NCBI GenBank assembly: GCA_030530185.1
Contig: JAUMVL010000108.1
Location: 1-5,978 of the forward strand
Reading direction: 5' to 3'
DNA length: 5,978 bases
Source: Clostridia bacterium
GTDB lineage: Bacteria > Bacillota > Clostridia > Christensenellales > CAG-138
How positions within the stretch are numbered: position 1 is the stretch's first letter; every line of letters starts with the position of its first letter. Under the pieces are notes generated by a model. That model was not told the DNA's origin and did no database searches. It saw nothing but the letters and a program-made list of their open reading frames with translations. Of the stretch, positions 5,453 to 5,978 are shown in pieces. Both the position numbers and the translations under genes were made by a program.

Positions 5453-5978
5453 ATGGCCATCGTAACAAGTACCGAAATGTTCAAGAAAGCCTACCACGGC
5501 GGTTATGCCATCGGTGCATTCAACGTCAACAACATGGAAATCATCCAGGGCATTACCGCAGCCGCAATTGAGGAACATGCTCCCCTGATTCTGCAAGTGT
5601 CCAAGGGCGCCCGCGCGTATGCAAACCACATCTATCTGATGAAGCTGATCGAAGCGGCGATCGAGGATGCGGAGCAGAATGCCGGCTTCGATCTGCCGAT
5701 CTGTGTCCATCTCGACCACGGTGATTCGTTCGAACTCTGCAAGAGCTGCATCGACGGCGGTTTCTCTTCCGTCATGATCGACAAATCCGGTCTCCCGTTC
5801 GAGGAGAACATCAAGATCACCAAGCAGGTCGTCGAATATGCGCACGATCACGGCGTTGTCGTCGAGGCGGAGCTCGGTACGCTGGCCGGCGTGGAAGACG
5901 AAGTCAACGTTTCCTCCGAGGACTCCTCCTACACCCGTCCCGAGGACGTGCAGGAATTCGTCGAGCGCACCGGCTGCG
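5453..5978 (+). CDS. fba: Class II fructose-1,6-bisphosphate aldolase, N-terminal 175 residues (runs off right edge)
   Basis: Metal-dependent aldolase that reversibly splits fructose 1,6-bisphosphate into dihydroxyacetone phosphate and glyceraldehyde 3-phosphate in glycolysis and gluconeogenesis. Seen: the N-terminal YHGGYAIGAFNVNNME (14-29), QVSKGARAY (48-56), VHLDHGDS (85-92) with the catalytic Asp88 and zinc ligand His89, GGFSSVMID (102-110), PFEENIKITKQVVEYAH (115-131) and VEAELGTLAGVEDEV (137-151) with a likely metal-site Glu at 140. The remaining zinc-ligand histidines and the C-terminal half are outside the window. Related ketose-bisphosphate aldolases of the class II family (tagatose-bisphosphate aldolase) share these motifs, but the VEDEVNVSSED stretch fits the Fba form known from Clostridia. 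The residues after VMID read KSG where many relatives have GSH, a minor variation. The start has AAGGAG (5440-5445) seven bases upstream. The gene diverges from the glycosyltransferase gene, and its promoter shares that gene's -35 element. Confidence 0.95.
   Translation, partial: MAIVTSTEMFKKAYHGGYAIGAFNVNNMEIIQGITAAAIEEHAPLILQVSKGARAYANHIYLMKLIEAAIEDAEQNAGFDLPICVHLDHGDSFELCKSCIDGGFSSVMIDKSGLPFEENIKITKQVVEYAHDHGVVVEAELGTLAGVEDEVNVSSEDSSYTRPEDVQEFVERTGC

Overview
The window reads as chromosomal housekeeping DNA from a low-redundancy Bacillota genome, most likely a gut-type Clostridia with fairly high GC (about 55-60% by eye). The basis is a canonical T-box riboswitch in front of hisS-aspS, strong AGGAGG-type ribosome binding sites, near-consensus sigma-A promoters with T-rich terminators, and clostridial-looking protein sequences. 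I see no insertion sequence, phage gene, CRISPR array, tRNA or rRNA.

Layout. Five genes lie on the minus strand and one on the plus strand. Reading the minus strand from right to left: a family 2 glycosyltransferase with a C-terminal membrane anchor (4393-5331, own promoter); a consensus promoter and T-box leader (4093-4355) feeding hisS (2813-4075), aspS (1016-2800) and trxA (664-978) as one apparent operon; a hairpin after trxA (625-653); then a second perfect consensus promoter (587-616), a short leader with a terminator-like hairpin (535-565) and tyrS, which runs off the left edge (1-520). On the plus strand fba (class II fructose-bisphosphate aldolase, 5453 to the right edge) diverges from the glycosyltransferase gene.

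How it works together. Three aminoacyl-tRNA synthetases (His, Asp, Tyr) and a thioredoxin sit together. The hisS-aspS-trxA operon should be read through when uncharged tRNA binds the T-box leader. Its specifier loop contains GACAC, which holds an Asp codon (GAC) and a His codon (CAC) overlapping by one base, matching the two synthetases encoded. The acceptor-end bulge (UGGC) fits the discriminator base G73 of tRNA-Asp rather than C73 of tRNA-His. The tyrS gene, often T-box controlled in Bacillota, has no room for a T-box here, but its roughly 60-nt leader carries a strong terminator-like hairpin.

The most interesting items are regulatory: the overlapping Asp/His specifier, the tyrS leader hairpin, and the fba/glycosyltransferase divergent promoters, which share one palindromic TTGCAA -35 element with exactly 17-bp spacers on both sides. 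In protein sequence, the TyrRS HIGH motif reads TAGH. I found no wholly new multi-gene system.
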